Shown one piece after another: positions 26,206-38,539 of a stretch of 64,000 bases of DNA. The notes beneath the pieces were generated by a model. That model made no database searches and was not told the origin of the DNA. It saw only the letters and a program-made list of their open reading frames with translations. The stretch's first letter is position 1. Each line of letters begins with the position of its first letter. Source of the DNA: Primula veris (Eukaryota; Streptophyta; Magnoliopsida; Ericales; Primulaceae); contig OY821745.1 in NCBI GenBank assembly GCA_963682055.1, forward strand, positions 9,865,501-9,929,500, given 5' to 3'. The position numbers and the translations under genes are program-made.

Positions 26206-26699
26206 CAGGGGCGGCCCCAACTATTCGGCGTCTAAATTTAGAATAAATTTCCCCAACTTTTTCTTGCTTAAATCGGAGACTTCCGACTTAAGAAAATATA
26301 TTGGTGAATATTAAAAATATAACAATAAATTCTTATTGTCAAGATGGTACATATATAAAATTTAAGTTATTTAGAGAAAGAGAGTTTGAATTTTTTTACC
26401 AATTAATTGAGAAATTTTCTATTTTAGTAGATAAATTTTTATGCAAAAATTAAAAATATTTAGTGAGACTCGGACCTATGATCTTGGATTAGTGAGAAGA
26501 ACTATATAACTACAAAACTCTACCATTAGACTACACAAATATATATGTTATTTAATGAGCAAGTTTATATACATAAAACTTTTATTGAAATTTCTATATT
26601 ATATTTAAAAGTACAAAATAAAATAAAATTAGGGCTACCGATAAAACGACACCTAAGCTAGGTCAAGGGCTGTTATGACTTACATATGGCCCGCCCCTG
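26206..26699. mobile_element. hAT-type non-autonomous element
   Basis: A 494-bp element with inverted ends CAGGGGCGGCC and CCGCCCCTG, the common plant hAT terminus. Flanks are GTCTTAGT (26198-26205) and GTCTTACC (26700-26707), an 8-bp target duplication with two changes. No transposase inside; it includes a tRNA-like stretch at 26458-26535. Confidence 0.75.
26458..26535 (-). other. tRNA-like (A-box/B-box) stretch
   Basis: On the minus strand TAGTCTAATGGTAGAG resembles a pol III A box and AGGTCCGAGTCTC a B box, spaced about 45 bp apart. It does not fold as a complete tRNA by eye. It could be a SINE-derived head carried by the hAT-type element. Confidence 0.3.
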
Positions 26700-28461
26700 G
26701 TCTTACCGGTACAAAAAAGGAAGAGTGAGAAACGGACTTGTACGAATAACTAATAGCTTTTCAATAAATAACTTGATCAGTATAAAGACAGTGTCAAACA
26801 TACAAATCATGATATACATATTTTAGATTTAGGTTAAAGCCATCTTAAGATTCCCCAATCGTTTAACCATTCAACAAGTGACATATATATCACATAAACA
26901 AAGATACAAATTACAAAATACCTTAAGAAATTACAAAAACTCCATGAAGCGTTTTTCCTTATACACACATCATCATCGATCTATATTTCTATGTTACTAT
27001 CAAATCTGAATGTGCCAAATGTTGTGCCCTTTTGGAAACAATCACAGTATATGATTGTTGATGAACTGAAACACATGACACCAACTACATTGAGAAAATC
27101 ACAACATTAGCATTTAGCACTCAACGTGGCCGAAGCAAGATCCGAATAAAAGAGCATTTGATATTTGTATGTAAACATAAATGTACTCTAATCTTCACAC
27201 ATTGAAGTTAGATTTTTAAAAAAAAAAATTGGTAGACAATCGCCGTCTTGCCTTGTAGTTGTAGCACTTCCTAGTTTTGGATTTGTGTTTGTGTGTTAGA
27301 ATTGGGAATTGGTATAGAAGAGGGAGTTCGTTTATAAACCAGATATATCATGGAATGTAAGGGCAACGCATCAATTTAGCAAATGTCTTCAAGAACAAAA
27401 TGACCAATTTACATTTTTACCTACTGCAGCTTTAGACATTCATCGGAAAGAGCTATCTCTTGCCTCGAGCCAAGAAGAGCTTAATAACATTGATCAACAC
27501 ATCATTACGTGTGGGCTTACATACGACTCTTGCAAAGAATTTCCTCTGGAGCTAAAAATGATTATCATAGCTCGTCGTTTGTTCATACACAAACTGCTTG
27601 ATCGATACGAGAACTATGCCTTTTCCTCCATTTTTTAATTATACAGAAAGACAAACACTAGCCTAATCAGGCAACAGAGTCACACTAAATCAAAGAAAGC
27701 AAAATCTGAAACATTTTAGAGTTACAATTAAAATTTTGCTGCTTAGCAAATAAAAGCACACATATAGGACATAGTTATGCACAAACAATTGTTTATAATC
27801 TAAACTTGTATCATGCTAAAGGTGAAGGTTAGCCACGCATACCGCAGATGATTGCGGTAAACGACCTAAATAAGGTTTGGTCCAAGGATGTCCTTGAGAA
27901 CCTGGACTCAAACTTAATTTGAGTACTGTATAGGTGAATCATGTATCAAAAGTTCATAACAAACAGCTAAGCTCAATTTTGAGTTACAGTTGCCAGGTAT
28001 AGCTATAAACCAGAGTTCAAACTTCAAAGTCATTTTCAGTTAGGCAGCTAAGATTCAAGTAAATCTCTTAATAATACTCTGTAACTACTAACATATTTAG
28101 CCGAGGATTTGTTATCCGCAGAAGAAACTACAGAACCAGATTTTTTTCTTTTCGATACTATTGGCCTTGTTTGTTTCTATTCTCTAAAACCAGGTCTTTT
28201 TGGCTAAATATTGTACTGCCTTTGGAGGCCGATTACCTTCAAACTTAAAAAAAGTGCCTTTTCTTTTCTTGAAAGCTGCAATCAGACAAACTAACTATCA
28301 AGCGAAAACGCACCTTGTAACCCACTATGAAGAGCCTCATGAGTTATAACTTATGAACCAAAGAATGATACTCCTATACTCAATCTCAAGAATTTCACTT
28401 CCGTCCGAGGGCATTTTAGAAAAGCTTGAGCTCAAACTCGCCAATCTCCAAAGGAAACTTA
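26700..28461. other. intergenic spacer
   Basis: No gene recognised. Around 28163-28300 a segment starts GGCCTTGTTTGTTTC and ends GCAATCAGACAAACTAAC, possibly a decayed hAT-type MITE. Confidence 0.35.
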
Positions 28462-29399
28462 TGTTGGTTTTTACTATATCGAAAAGCAATAATTGAAAAG
28501 ATATGGACTAAATGGAAATAACAATTTATTTCTCACAATTGAAATATAAATTACAATTCCTTACCCAACAGAATTAAAATTACACTAATTTAAATTCCAG
28601 AGAGATTTAATATGAATTATTAAACTGCTGGACTGAATTGTAATTGTTTGAAACTGTCACACAGAATATTATAATTAATAAACTGCTGGATTGTTTAACA
28701 ATTAAAGAAAACTGCCAAACAGAATAGTATAATTACTAAACTGTTGGACTGTTTCTGTAAATACAGGAAAGTAAATTACATAATTGAAAATTACATAATA
28801 GAAATATACAGAAAGGGAAATTAGGGGACTGAAATGTAAATACATAATTTGAAACAGTACTGGAAAATAAATTATTGAAAAATAAATTACAAACTGGAAC
28901 TTTAGGGACTGCTCTTGTAAATATACAAAACTCCATTTTTCAGTTTAGTACAAGACCCGAGACATTCCCCAAATCCCAAATCTCAAATTCCGCGGCTCGA
29001 GCAAGCGCGTGTGTGGTACACACTAACACACTCATGAGTATGCGGATATGATAGTTTAACAACTACATGGGATGGAGTTGTATTTATATTGTGAAAATTA
29101 CTTATGATTTCACAATGTGTGATAACCCTAATGGTTTAAATCCCATCTCCTTTTCCATTTTCCAGCATTGGTTTTATTCCTCTTTCGAGTATCAAACTTC
29201 GAGGCCAATTATCATTTACACCCATTCTCTGAATAGCTCATGCAATATACCGTTGCGAAGCTCGTCGCATGAGCTACTCAAACGCTTTTAGTACGGCTTC
29301 AGAAATTTTGAGTTGTCGCATCGAATATTGACTCAAAGATGCTCCCTTGACCATTCGGAACACCCATGTTTGTAACATGTTTTCCAACAACTTATATAT
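28462..29399 (-). mobile_element. solo LTR, copy 1 (minus orientation)
   Basis: A 938-bp solo LTR. The borders are the LTR dinucleotide-type ends TGTTGG (28462-28467) and CCAACA (29394-29399), flanked on both sides by the same 5-bp target duplication ACTTA (28457-28461 and 29400-29404). The body matches the solo LTR at 57655-58709 in inverse orientation, with shared blocks AGCAGTTTAATAATTA, TTACAGAAACAGTC and CATACCGTTACGAAGCTCGT-type sequence. A TATAAATA box lies at 29081-29088 on the minus strand. No internal retroelement sequence remains, so it arose by LTR-LTR recombination. The small ORF at 29067 is LTR sequence, not a gene. Confidence 0.88.
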
Positions 29400-29404
29400 C
29401 TAAT

Positions 29405-29830
29405 TGACTAATTCCCTTGGCTCTAGTAGACAATGTCATACGTATATCCGAACCCTCTTTTACATCCAAACTATTCGGAGATGAAAGTTGAGGTTAGAGT
29501 TGAGACAAGAACTTCTAGAGATCGAGAATCCATTGTTATGTATGTATTTTTTATTTTATTTTATTTTTAAAATGATAAGTATGTCATGTATGTATCTTAT
29601 GGGAATCCCAATGATGATTTGTGTCAGAGAAAAGAGGGGCGGGGAATGTTTGTGTACTTTCAATACACTAACTTATTGTACTTTGAACGATATTTAGCTG
29701 GGAAAAAAAAACAGCGCGCCTCCCATTAGGTGTCAATTGATTATTAGAAGATTGAATGAAATTAAATTTGTTTTCGTTTAGTATATTCAACTCTTAGTTT
29801 TTCTAATTAATTTAATTAAATTTATTTCAA
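29405..29830. other. intergenic, nothing recognised
   Basis: Short spacer between the solo LTR and the next element. The ORF at 29488-29697 has no protein-like features. Confidence 0.45.
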
Positions 29831-30794
29831 ATGACAATTAAAATAAACATACACTATACCTATTATATTAACAAAAACATATTCTCAAAAGTTAAATTAT
29901 TAAAAATATAAATTCAATTAATAATTAATAAAAAACAGCTGATTCAACTCTTTCAATATCTTTCCTCTCTCTCTTATCCTTCACTCTCTCGTCCTGTCAC
30001 CCTCTCTCTCATCCTCCTTTTCATTCGTTCGGATCTCTTATGCCTGCTCTCTTTTTCTGATTCTCTCTCTATCTTTTCTCTATTTTTTCGATCTTTTTCT
30101 TCTCATCCATCTCTATCCGATCTATCTCTTTCGTGAAAATTGAGACGAACACATCAATAGAAATGAGCGGCGAGAATATAGAGCGAGATCGAAAACTCGA
30201 GGTTGATATCGACGGAGATGCGATCGTCGAAGGAGAGGCTCACGACGACGACGTGGTAGTTCGAGATCGAAGGACGGGTAAGAGTTGTATTTGTTAATTA
30301 GTGTATAATGTTAAAAAATAAGTGTATAAATTACGTGAATTAAGAGTATGGAGTTGAAAATTATGTAAATGAATTATGTAAGTAAGGATATGAATTATTT
30401 AAATTGGGATATGAATTTTGAAAATAAGGTGAGCTCTACAAATCGGGATATGAAATTTTAAAATAAGGGTATGAATTTTTGTAATAAGAGTATGAAAAAT
30501 ACAAATTATGGTATTAACTTTTGAAATAAGTGTATGAACTTTTGGAATAAATGTATTAAATATACAAATTAGGGTATGAACTTTTGAAATAAGTGTATGA
30601 ACTTTTAGAATAATGGTATAAAATATACAAATTTGGGTATGAACTTTTGAAATAATAGTATGGACTTTTGGAATAAGGGTATGAAATATATAAATTAGGG
30701 TATGAAATTTTGGGTATACTTTTGTTAATTAAAATTTTTTTGGTATATTTTTGTTAAATTAGTTTCAAAAATAGTATGTTTTGTTAATTTATCC
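29831..30794. mobile_element. Mutator-type non-autonomous element 1
   Basis: A 964-bp element with degenerate inverted ends ATGACAATTAAAATAAACAT and (reverse complement of the right end) GGATAAATTAACAAAACAT. It is flanked by an exact 9-bp duplication TTATTTCAA (29822-29830 and 30795-30803), the length typical of Mutator-like elements. Inside are a pyrimidine-rich leader, a short ATG ORF at 30163 (about 43 codons, Asp/Glu/Arg-rich, unidentified) and a minisatellite of AGGGTATGAACTTTTGAAAT units (about 30310-30720). The same family as 31251-32313. Confidence 0.8.
30310..30720. repeat. ~22-bp minisatellite in element 1
   Basis: Units of the form GGGTATGAACTTTTGAAATAA repeat with variation. The same unit is in reverse complement at 31540-31760. 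Confidence 0.75.
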
Positions 30795-31250
30795 TTATTT
30801 CAATTCTAATTAATAATTTAGCATCTAAAACTTATTGCATATAATAAGGCAAGTTCTTGAAAGTACAAAAATAAAACTTAAACAGATTTAATCCCATACT
30901 TTCATTTGGAGATCAATTCTTTCATATTTATTTATTAAATTAAACTACGAATTCCTTTAAGAGTTCGTGACGTTTTAGAAGCGTCTTCAGCTTGTCCGCG
31001 GTAGTGTACATGATTCATAGCCAGGAACTAAACATTGATGGCCTATTTCTGAGTTCTTAATTTCTTTTATATTTTTGACTTCACATGTAAATTATTTTAT
31101 ATTTTTTAACACGAATAACTTTTTTGTAATTAACTGTGGGGAAAACCCTTATTTTATTTTTATTTATTATTCGAAAATAAAATGTGAGAAAAAACTACAC
31201 TACAAAAAAGGAAATAAGTAAGACACGGGTAACTAAATTCGTAACATTTA

Positions 31251-32313
31251 GGGGCAATTAACAAAAAAATACCCTAATAATTTAAATTATCAAAAACATA
31301 CATATATATACTTATTATTTCTTAATCTAATCTATCTCTCTAACTTAACATATCTCTCTCTAACTTAACATATCTCTCTCTAACCTAACATCTCTCTCAT
31401 CTAACATATCTCTCTAATCTAACATATATCTCTCTAATCGCACCTATCTATCTAACACACGATAATCACACTTCTTTCTAACACGTGCTAATCACCCATC
31501 TCTCTCTAAAAATGATTAAAAACTCACAAAATATACATATCCTAATTATAAAACGTCATACACTAATTTTAAAATTTCATACCCTAATTTCAAAACTACA
31601 TACCCTAATTTCAAAACTTCATATCCTAATTTCAAAACTTTATACCCTAATTTTAAAACTTAAAATTTCATATCCTAATTTCAAAACTTCATACTCTAAT
31701 TTTAAAATTTCGTACCCTAATTTTAAAACGTCATACCCTAATTTTAAAACTTCATATAATACATATGAATTTCTCTCAATATTGTGCATAAGGATTCTTC
31801 TCTTTCAACTTGAAACCCACAATGTTTACCATAGTCTCAAAACTCAATAAATAGAAAACAATCTCATCAATTCCATATATTTTTTATATATTACGGGGTA
31901 TCAAATAGTATAATATTTATGTATTACGTATGCATATATCTGTATTTATATGTATATGGATATCTATATAATCGAGATGATGTTCGGTATTTAGTGGTGA
32001 GTTTCGTGGTGGATGAAGGGAGAGAGATAGAGTGAGATATTAAAGAAAGATACATAGAAGAATAGAGGAGAGAGAGAGAGTAAGATCAGAGAGAGAAAGA
32101 GAAAAATTAGTGAGAGAAAAGAATGAAAAGATATATAGAAAAATTGGTGAGAAAGAAGAATGGAGGAGAGAGAGAGTAAGATGAGAGAGAGATAAAGAAA
32201 AGAATAAACAAGATTAAATTTAAATTTATTTTGTAAGTTTTTGATAATGAAAAGTTTTTGGTTATGTTTTTGTTAATTTAATTTAAAAAGTAATATGTTT
32301 TGTTAATTTATCC
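31251..32313. mobile_element. Mutator-type non-autonomous element 2
   Basis: A 1063-bp element. The left end is GGGGCAATTAACAAAAAAAT; the right end in reverse complement is GGATAAATTAACAAAACAT. A second inverted block, TTATCAAAAAC(A/T)TAC, lies inside each end. An exact 9-bp target duplication TAACATTTA lies at 31242-31250 and 32314-32322. It contains CT-rich repeats on the left, a minisatellite (31540-31760, CATACCCTAATTTTAAAACTT units) and a GAGA-rich right part. The ORF at 31485 is repeat-encoded. Confidence 0.85.
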
Positions 32314-32717
32314 TAACATTTATAATAGAGATGTACAATGCATGGTATTAACGATAATTATGGATACCAATAAATTAGTTATCTTTTGACCAAAGTGAAA
32401 AATAATTGTTATAATTGTAGAGGATATACAGTTTTTTTTTTTGAAATAATTGAAATGCAGTATCACTTTAAGATAATTTTTAGATTTTAGTAGCACTTGT
32501 AACTTTTATTAGCATAAAATACATTTTCAAATATTTTAATTTGATATTGGTACCACCACCTTAGAATAAAGGGATTTTGGTTCATAACCCATTATTCTTT
32601 ATCTATCTAAAAATTAGATACCAAAACACCCCACCAGAATTAACCGGAGCTCCGCCGCTGCTGGAGCTCCACGACGACACTTTATGGGCTTTATTTCTCT
32701 CCCATAATCATCTCTGT

Positions 32718-32781
<64 letters not shown>

Positions 32782-34162
32782 ACATCATCATCTCAACTGT
32801 CTATAAAATAAGAAATATATATATATATATGTATATACGTGATATGATCAACATCATTGGTCTCGTCGCCTCCGTTGTCTAATCTCCGCCTCTGTTGCCA
32901 CCGTCGTCTAATCTCCACCGCCAGCATCGTTGCCCAGTCCAAGTTTTTGAAAATAAAGACGACGAATCTCAGGAGAAACATACTTGTGGCATATATAACA
33001 AGCGAGAAGAAATCCGAGAAGAGGTTCATGATGTGTTGAGAAAAGAGATACGAGAAGAATTACATGAATTAGTGGTACGAGAATGTGGGAGAAGAGATCC
33101 ACTGAGTGATCTGAGAAGAAAATCGTGAAGAGCTTCGGAGAGAGTTTAATGAAAAAAAATGAACAAATAGAGCAACAATGTGCATAGTTGTATTTTTCAA
33201 TTCTGAAAATTGTCAAAACTCAATTAGAAAGTGGTCCATTATTGTGGGGTAATTTTTAGTTTCATTATAACCGGAAGCTCCACTTTGGAGTTGGTTGTGA
33301 TTATTGTGGGGTAATTTTTAGTTTCATTAGATTGTTATAAAAATTGCATTACATTGTCAAAAAAATATATTATATTATCAAAATTTTGTATTAGATTGTA
33401 AAAAAAAATTATATTAAATTACCGAAAAAAAGTTATTAGATTGTTAAAAAATTGTATTAGATTGTCATAAAAATTGTATTGTTCTTTCTATTATATTGTC
33501 AAAAATTTGTGTTATCGAGAATTTGCATTATATTTAAAAAAAAAATAGATTGTCAAAAAATTTGTATTAGATTCTCACAAAACTTGCATTAGATTGTCAA
33601 AAAAAATTATATTAGGTTGTCAAATAAGTTTTTGGATTTTTTAAGATTTTTTTTATTTTTTTTCCAATTTCTTTATTTTTTTCCAAAATTTATAAATTTT
33701 CTGGATTTTTTTATTTTTTAAGATTTTTTTTGAGTATTTTTTTATTTTTCCAGAATTTTTATAAATTTTTTATTAGTTTGTTAATTTTTTTTGTAAAAAA
33801 TATATTTTTGAGATTTTTTTAGAATTTTTTGGAATTTTTTAATTTTTTTCCATATTTTTAGTTTGTTTCCAATTTTTCTAATTTTTCTGTTTTTTTTTTG
33901 TATTTTCTGGATTTTTTCTATTTTTATGAGTTTTTTTTTACATTTTTTATTGTGTGGTCAACGCCGGAGACCGGTCAATGATATTGGTCTTGGTCAAAAT
34001 TTTATTGGGACAAATGTGTTGGACTTATGTATATATTGACAGTGGTACTAATTTGCAATAAATAGTTTGTAAGTGATATTAATACTTAAATATGTAGTTT
34101 CAAAAGGTACCTACAAAAAATTCAGTAGTTTTTTTTTTGTAGAGAAGTTGCACAATGCGGTA
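32314..34162. other. repeat-rich intergenic region
   Basis: Contains an (AT)n microsatellite at 32719-32768 and a 30-bp direct repeat ATTATTGTGGGGTAATTTTT (33238 and 33300). From 33330 to 33620 there are degenerate ATTAGATTGTCAAAAAA units, then T-rich low-complexity DNA to about 33950. Short ORFs at 32577-33216 on both strands span a GC-richer patch without recognisable protein homology. No gene is supported. Confidence 0.45.
32719..32768. repeat. (AT)n microsatellite
   Basis: About 25 TA dinucleotides followed by a short GTAT run. Confidence 0.95.
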
Positions 34163-34452
34163 TAGGGCTGGGCGAAAATCCGGAAAAACGAACCGAACCG
34201 AAAAACCAAAACTTTTTCGGGTCGATTTCGATTTACAATAAAAACGAACCGAAATAATCGGAAAAAATAGAAAAAGACCGAAAAACCAAAAATAAAATTG
34301 AAAAATAACCGAAAAAACCCGAAATCGGACAGAAAAAACCCAGTTCAGTTCGGTCCAAAAAATAAATAGATCGAAACCGAAGAAAAGCAAAACGAAAAAT
34401 CTGCTCGGTTTCTGTTTCGGATTTGCCAAAAACCGAACCGAACTCATCTCTA
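34163..34452. mobile_element. hAT-type MITE with CCGAACCGAAAAA arms
   Basis: A 290-bp element whose ends are TAGGGCTGGGC and (reverse complement) TAGAGATGAGT. The 8-bp target duplication ATGCGGTA is exact at 34155-34162 and 34453-34460. The interior is mostly ACCGAACCGAAAAACC-type sequence. ORFs on the minus strand across it are spurious. Confidence 0.85.
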
Positions 34453-34460
34453 ATGCGGTA

Positions 34461-36501
34461 TGGTTTTATTGAGAGTTTTATTTGGTGTATCAATCTTAGA
34501 AATGCAATATGCATAAACTAATCCCTAAACTACACATGAAATGGTAGTATCATTCTTGTACTTTTGGCCTTTTGGGTAAGAGAAAAATTAAGCCCGGGTT
34601 AAAATATTGAAGTTGTGGGTTATCCTTTGGAAAATATCCAAGTATCCAGCCACTTTTGATAAAGTTATTAGATTTTAGACTAATTTCATTATAAAAAAAA
34701 TTAGATTCAATTCTGTTTTTATCATTTGTTTCGCGTTCTAGAATCTTTAAAAAATTGGCAAAATCTTTAAAAATCATAAAAAAAATCTGAAAACACATAA
34801 AAATCATATATAGACCTTTTCAAAAATTGTTTACACTAAAATACACTAGACAATGAACTTCAAATAAATAATCTGACTTATGCAGATTGTTTCTAAAACA
34901 GTTTAAACGACAAAATACATTAAACAATAGCCAAAGATAAACAACTTATGGTCCTCACAAAGTCAGCCCATGAGCTTAGGTGCGGCAAGTCGGAGGCGTC
35001 GATTTTATTTTTATTTTTTTAAAAAAATACACATATATAACTTTTTATTTTATATATAATAATTTCAGTATGCTATTTATCCGTTCTTATGCGCATGGCG
35101 TAACAGGAAAACACTTTGCAATTTAAACTTAAATTTCCAAAAAATCATAGTAATTGACATAATTTGAACCAAGACCTCTCAAATTGATTAAACAAGTTTA
35201 CCAACTACGTTGTTGCATCATTAATGACAAAGATTGCAGATGTTTATTAATTAACTTTAATTTTCTTAAGAACTTAAAGTTTTTTTTTTATTTTAAAATG
35301 ACTTTTTTTTCGGGAAAAAAATTGATCGGGCTTAAGTGCCCAAATCTTAAGGCCGCCGCAGGTGTGTCCTCAGAATACAGTCTATGGTCATCATGAAGAC
35401 AATGTATAGTCATTTGAAAGTAGTCTATAACCATATAAAAACAGTTTATGATCATTTTGAAAAAAAAATATACCCATTTAAAAACCTGTTAGTTTAATCT
35501 ATCTGCTTTAATGTTTTAGAGGTCTAGTTGTAATATTTTCCAAATCTTAATGGCCTGGTTGAGTTTTAAACTTAGCCAAATTTGCAAAGTTGGTTCATTA
35601 ACCAAATTTGCTACAATTAGGTTTGACGGTGCCGTTTTGTTATGCTCGTTGAATCGTTCCATGGAAGAGGAGCGGCGAAAGAGAGACACATGATTTAATG
35701 GGATGACAAATAGACGAATATGCTCAAATCGGATATGAGAAAACAGAAGAGATGAGATAGAAATTGAGGCTCTCATATATGAGATGATGGACAGAGAGCT
35801 ATGAAATGATAGACACCACCGTCGCCACATGGATTATGACTATAAGCATCCGATGATGACTCGCTATAGAAGATGATGACGGCATCGCTGCCATTATAAT
35901 TGACGGTTGATATTCGGCCTTTATTGGGTTTTTTTAAAAAAAATATTAAATATTTTTTATATTTTCTAATTTTTTTCCTATTCTTTTGTTGATTTTTTTT
36001 TCCCACTTAATAGATGGAATTAGTATAAATTATACTCCATCCGTTCCTATTCAATTGTCCGGTATTCCATTATGGGTTGTTTCAATTTACTTGTCCGGTT
36101 TTTCTAAAATAATAAAAATGGTTATACACTTTTACTTTATTATCTCTGTACTTTAAATATTTGTTTATTATATGGGTATATCATATGATAGTAAAAGTAG
36201 TTATAAAAGTAATTGTAGATTTGGAAGTTTGGTAAAAGAAAAGTGCGATGTTGAGTTTTGTTAAATAGTTGAGTTTTTCATAATGGACAAGCAAATTGCA
36301 ACGGATGGAGTAATATAATTTCATAAGTGATAAAGAGGTCTATTTTGTATACAAATTTGAATTAATTAAATATATGTATATTTCAAACAAAACATAAATG
36401 ATTGTCTATTAAAGGCATGTGCTTGCATGAGTTTTAGAATTTGGGCTTATTTTGGGCATGTAATATTATGGGCTAGCTCATATTTGAGCGGGTTTACATG
36501 G
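34461..36501. other. intergenic spacer with a tRNA-like patch
   Basis: No gene seen. On the minus strand at 35157-35222, TAGTTGGTAAAC and GGTCTTGGTTCAAAT resemble A and B boxes of a tRNA-derived SINE. It lies within a block bounded by GCCCATGAGCTTAGG (34965) and CCTTAAG/GCCGCCGC (about 35355). Its layout resembles the hAT-type element at 26206-26699. Confidence 0.35.
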
Positions 36502-36510
36502 ATTACAATT

Positions 36511-37907
36511 GAGATAATTGTCCATAGGTACATAAAATCTTACTTATTTAATTTCAAATCCGAGACCCAAACTTATTTAAGTTCAAGTTTGCCCCAATAA
36601 ATAAATCCAAAAATTCTAAAAAATTAATAGAATTAACAAAAATAAATAAAAAATTCATCAAAAATTCTAAAAAAGTCGATTTTTTTTTTATAAAAAAAAG
36701 TCAAAATATTAAAAAAAATCAAAAAAAAATCAAAATATTCAAAAATTCCAAAAACTTCAAAAAAATGTAATTTTTATAAATAAAATCCAAAAAATAAAAA
36801 TAAATCCAAAAAAAATCGAAATACAATTCCAAAAATATTGTGTATATATTTTTCTAGATTGTGTATGCATTTTTTTGGATTGTGTATGCACTTTCTTGAT
36901 TTTGTGTATTCAATTTCTTGATTTTGTATATGCACTTTTTCTGAATGTGTATGTATTTTTTTTAGATGTGTATGCATAATTCTCGATCTTTATGCACTTA
37001 TTTAGTAGTATATATGCAATTTATGGATTATGTATGCATTTTCTTGATTTTGTTTATGCATTTTTCTAGATATGTATGCATTTTTCTAGATGTGTATACA
37101 AAATTCTCGATGTGTATGGGCTTATTTAGTATTATGTATGCACTTTTCTCGATTGTGTATGCAATTTACTCGATTGTGTATGCAATTTATGGATTGTGTA
37201 TGCACTTTTCTTTATTGTTTATGCATTTTTTTTTATTGTCTATGCAAATTTTTGGACTATCTTTCAACTTTTTTGTATTCGGTATGCATTTTTTCGTATT
37301 TTGTATGCACTTTTCTGTATTGTGTATACAAAATTGCAAATCAATAGCTGCATAAGTACGAAAAATGGCATCAGAAATAATATTGTTTTTGTAAATCAGA
37401 GATTCATACACAATTAAGAAAAATATATACTCCACAAATTGCATGCACAATCGAACAAAATACATACACAATCAAGCAAAATACATATAAAATTGAGCAA
37501 ACTGAATACATAATACTAAATAAATGTATAGATATCGAGAATTTTGCATAAACATATAATAAAGTGCATATACATTAAAAAAAAAAATGTATACACAAAA
37601 TCAAGAAAGTGCATGCACAATATTTTTTGAATTGTATTTCTTTTTTTTGAATTGTATTTTAATTTATTTTGTATTTTATTAATAAAAATTACATTTTTAT
37701 ATATTTTTTGTTTTTTTTTGACTTTTTTATTTTATTTTATTTTATTTTTTTTGAAAATTTTGAATTATTTTTTAGAAGTTTTGGAACTTTTATGTTTTTT
37801 TAATGTTTTATTTGTTTTTATAGTTTGAAATAAAACTTAAATAAGTTCTATTTTTTGGATCTGTGCTTAATAAAATATCAAAAAGTGGAATAGACATAAA
37901 ATTGCCC
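36511..37907. mobile_element. foldback Mutator-type element
   Basis: A 1397-bp element with an exact 9-bp target duplication ATTACAATT (36502-36510 and 37908-37916). The ends are GAGATAATTGTCCATAGG and, in reverse complement, GGGCAATTTTATGTCTATT. The two halves are broadly inverted copies: both have an outer AACTTATTTAAGTT block, then A/T-rich CAAAAATTC runs, then a minisatellite of GTGTATGCA(C/T)TTTTCTNGATT units. The units run forward at 36838-37330 and in reverse complement at about 37400-37620. Many ORFs on both strands come from this minisatellite; none is a gene. Confidence 0.85.
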
Positions 37908-37916
37908 ATTACAATT

Positions 37917-38539
37917 TGATTGAATGAGGGGATGGAGAAATATTTTGATTAAATTAGGGCGGGAATTATTTAGCATGTTAATGCACTTTTTCATTTTCAT
38001 AAAATCTTTTTTTTTTCAATTTGACATTGAGTAGAGTAAAATCATTACACATCCGTCTGAGATAAGCACAAAAGAAACTGCACCGCTAATTCTCTTTATA
38101 TAATAAATTCTAACCTCCGAAACACATACTCAGCTGAACCTGCAGTCAACATATTCATATTTACAACTTTTTGCACTCGTCCGATAATCTCAACAGACTT
38201 AGTAACTAAAAACTCAAATGTATCAAACACGAATGGTATGAAACTGTGATCGTTCTCCTGGCAAGCCTTTTCAAGTTATTTTGAACTATTCGTGTTTCAA
38301 GGAATGACAAAATGTAAAGAGCCACAAATTTCCTAAATTTTCCAAAGTAATTTAGAAACCCTACACAGATTTTTAAAAATCACAAAAAACATTTAAATTA
38401 AAAATAAAGTGTTTTTATTTTCACAAAACTACTTATGTCACACAAAAATTTATAAAAATCATTACAAAAGTCACAATTTTCATAAATTAAGAAATTTGAA
38501 ACACCGGATGCTGCTTATACCTTGATACTAATTTTACAC
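37917..38539. other. intergenic, nothing recognised
   Basis: AT-rich spacer. No gene or structured repeat identified. Confidence 0.45.

Noticed and set aside
29067..29291. 74-codon ORF
   Set aside because: It lies wholly inside the solo LTR and is not shared as an open frame with the other copy.
31485..31850. 121-codon ORF
   Set aside because: It is encoded by a ~21-bp minisatellite inside a Mutator-type element; the repetition gives an open frame by chance.
32577..33216. Several overlapping ORFs on both strands
   Set aside because: They span an (AT)n microsatellite and a GC-richer patch with no recognisable protein; different frames are open equally, so there is no coding signal.
36774..37471. 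Overlapping ORFs on both strands rich in Cys/His/Phe or Lys/Asn/His
   Set aside because: All come from GTGTATGCA-type minisatellite units in a foldback element. They only look like metal-binding peptides.
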